This document shows, piece by piece, positions 6,127-6,577 of a stretch of 6,577 nt of DNA (the first letter of the stretch is position 1; every line of letters begins with the position of its first letter). The notes beneath the pieces are model-generated. The model did not search any database, was not told the origin of the DNA, and saw only the letters and a list, made by a program, of their open reading frames with translations. This stretch comes from JBPESN01 sp051710625 (GTDB taxonomy: Bacteria > Pseudomonadota > Gammaproteobacteria > Enterobacterales > Enterobacteriaceae): positions 1 to 6,577 of the forward strand of contig NZ_JBPESN010000101.1 in assembly GCF_051710625.1 (NCBI RefSeq). The letters are read 5' to 3'. The translations under genes were made by a program, and so were the position numbers.

Positions 6127-6577
6127 TCGGGAAACTCAGAGCGCATTATCCTGTGGCCACACTCTGCAACGTGTTCAGAGTTCATCGCAGCAGTTACAAA
6201 TACTGGAAAAGTCGTCCTGACAGGCCAGACGGCAGGCGAACGGTATTGCGCAGTCAGGTTCATGAACTACACAGTATCAGCCATGATGCAGCTGGCGCGA
6301 GAAGTATCGCCACCATGGCAACCCAGAGAGGCTTCCGGATGGGGCGCTGGCTCGCAGGCAGGCCCATGAAAGAGCTGGGCTGGTCAGTTGTCAGCAGCCG
6401 ACGCACAGGTATAAGCGTGGCAGTCAGGAGCATGTTGCGATCCCGAATTATCTTGAGCGCCAGTTCGCTGTAACGGAGGCAAAGCAGGTATGATGCGGCG
6501 AGGCGACGTATATTTGGACCGGGAAACGCTGGGCATAACTTGCGGTTGTTCTTATCTGTTCGCGAGGAAACCGGTGG
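6072..6577 (+). pseudogene. orfB: IS911-like OrfB (DDE transposase), N-terminal half, damaged, runs off the window
   Basis: OrfB carries the catalytic domain when fused to OrfA. From ATT 6072 the frame is open: IKKGYSALDVRLPEQFSLIG, KLRAHYPVATLCNVFRVHRS, SYKYWKSRPDRPDGRR, and then ARSIATMATQRGFRMGRWLA to MKELG. Near 6380 an expected GGC TTG GTC has lost a T, so the frame moves to LVSCQQPTHRYKRGSQEHVA, IPNYLERQFAVTE. TGA 6491-6493 takes the place of Trp before the first catalytic Asp. That Asp itself is Glu here (CGEATYIW; IS911 has CGDVTYIW). TAA 6536-6538 replaces Tyr, and a base is lost near 6553 before the text CSRGNRW / LFARKPV. The second Asp and the Glu of the DDE triad would lie beyond the window. 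Inactive on these grounds. Confidence 0.88.

Larger units (their letters stand above)
5750..6577 (+). mobile_element. IS911-like insertion sequence (IS3 family), left part, decayed
   Basis: From about 5770 onward the DNA and both reading frames follow the IS911 plan: a short leader with an inverted repeat, orfA, an A6G slippage site, and orfB in the -1 frame. The left end is placed at TG 5750-5751 because IS3-family ends start with TG and because the fibre assembly gene loses its text there; I cannot see the right end, so the terminal inverted repeat and target duplication are untested. The window holds orfA and about the first half of orfB. Both frames are damaged, so this copy should not move by itself. 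Confidence 0.85.

Overview
The window is a decayed tail module of a Mu-like contractile-tailed prophage, followed by the left part of an IS911-like insertion sequence that cuts off its last gene. Genes read left to right on the + strand in the usual Mu order: gp44-type hub protein (3' part only), gp45-type baseplate spike, gp46-type wedge protein, gp47-type baseplate J protein, gp48-type tail protein, two tail fibre genes in tandem, and a tail fibre assembly gene. The original operon was tightly packed, with ATGA overlaps, an 8-base overlap and a TAA-ATG junction. Only the 95 bases between gp45 and gp46 are not explained by a gene. Almost every gene carries at least one frameshift, in-frame stop, lost start or internal deletion, yet the protein sequence stays recognisable across each break, so the decay looks recent.

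Host: the Mu-like tail genes, the IS911-type element and the dense young pseudogenes suggest an enterobacterial genome undergoing reductive decay. A Sodalis-type insect symbiont is a reasonable guess, but the sequence does not prove it. The structural genes are GC-rich (42 of 60 bases at 3421-3480). The end of the second fibre gene and the assembly gene are AT-rich (20 of 60 G+C at 5041-5100, 16 of 60 at 5401-5460), which suggests a separately acquired host-range cassette.

Layout: 1-582 gp44 remnant; 575-1242 gp45; 1243-1337 gap with a strong hairpin; 1338-1687 gp46; about 1677-2775 gp47; 2772-3359 gp48 with one stop codon; 3356-4519 fibre 1 with a C-terminal S74 chaperone domain; 4520-5404 fibre 2 with a collar domain and a His-x-His tip; 5407 to about 5749 fibre assembly gene; about 5750-6577 IS911-like element with broken orfA and orfB, running past the window end.

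In a working phage, gp44 to gp48 would build the hub, spike and wedges of the baseplate, the fibres would recognise the host surface, and the assembly protein would help fold a fibre. As it stands the module should not make a working tail. I found no new kind of system; the most interesting points are the paired fibres, the His-x-His repeat tip and the record of how each gene broke.
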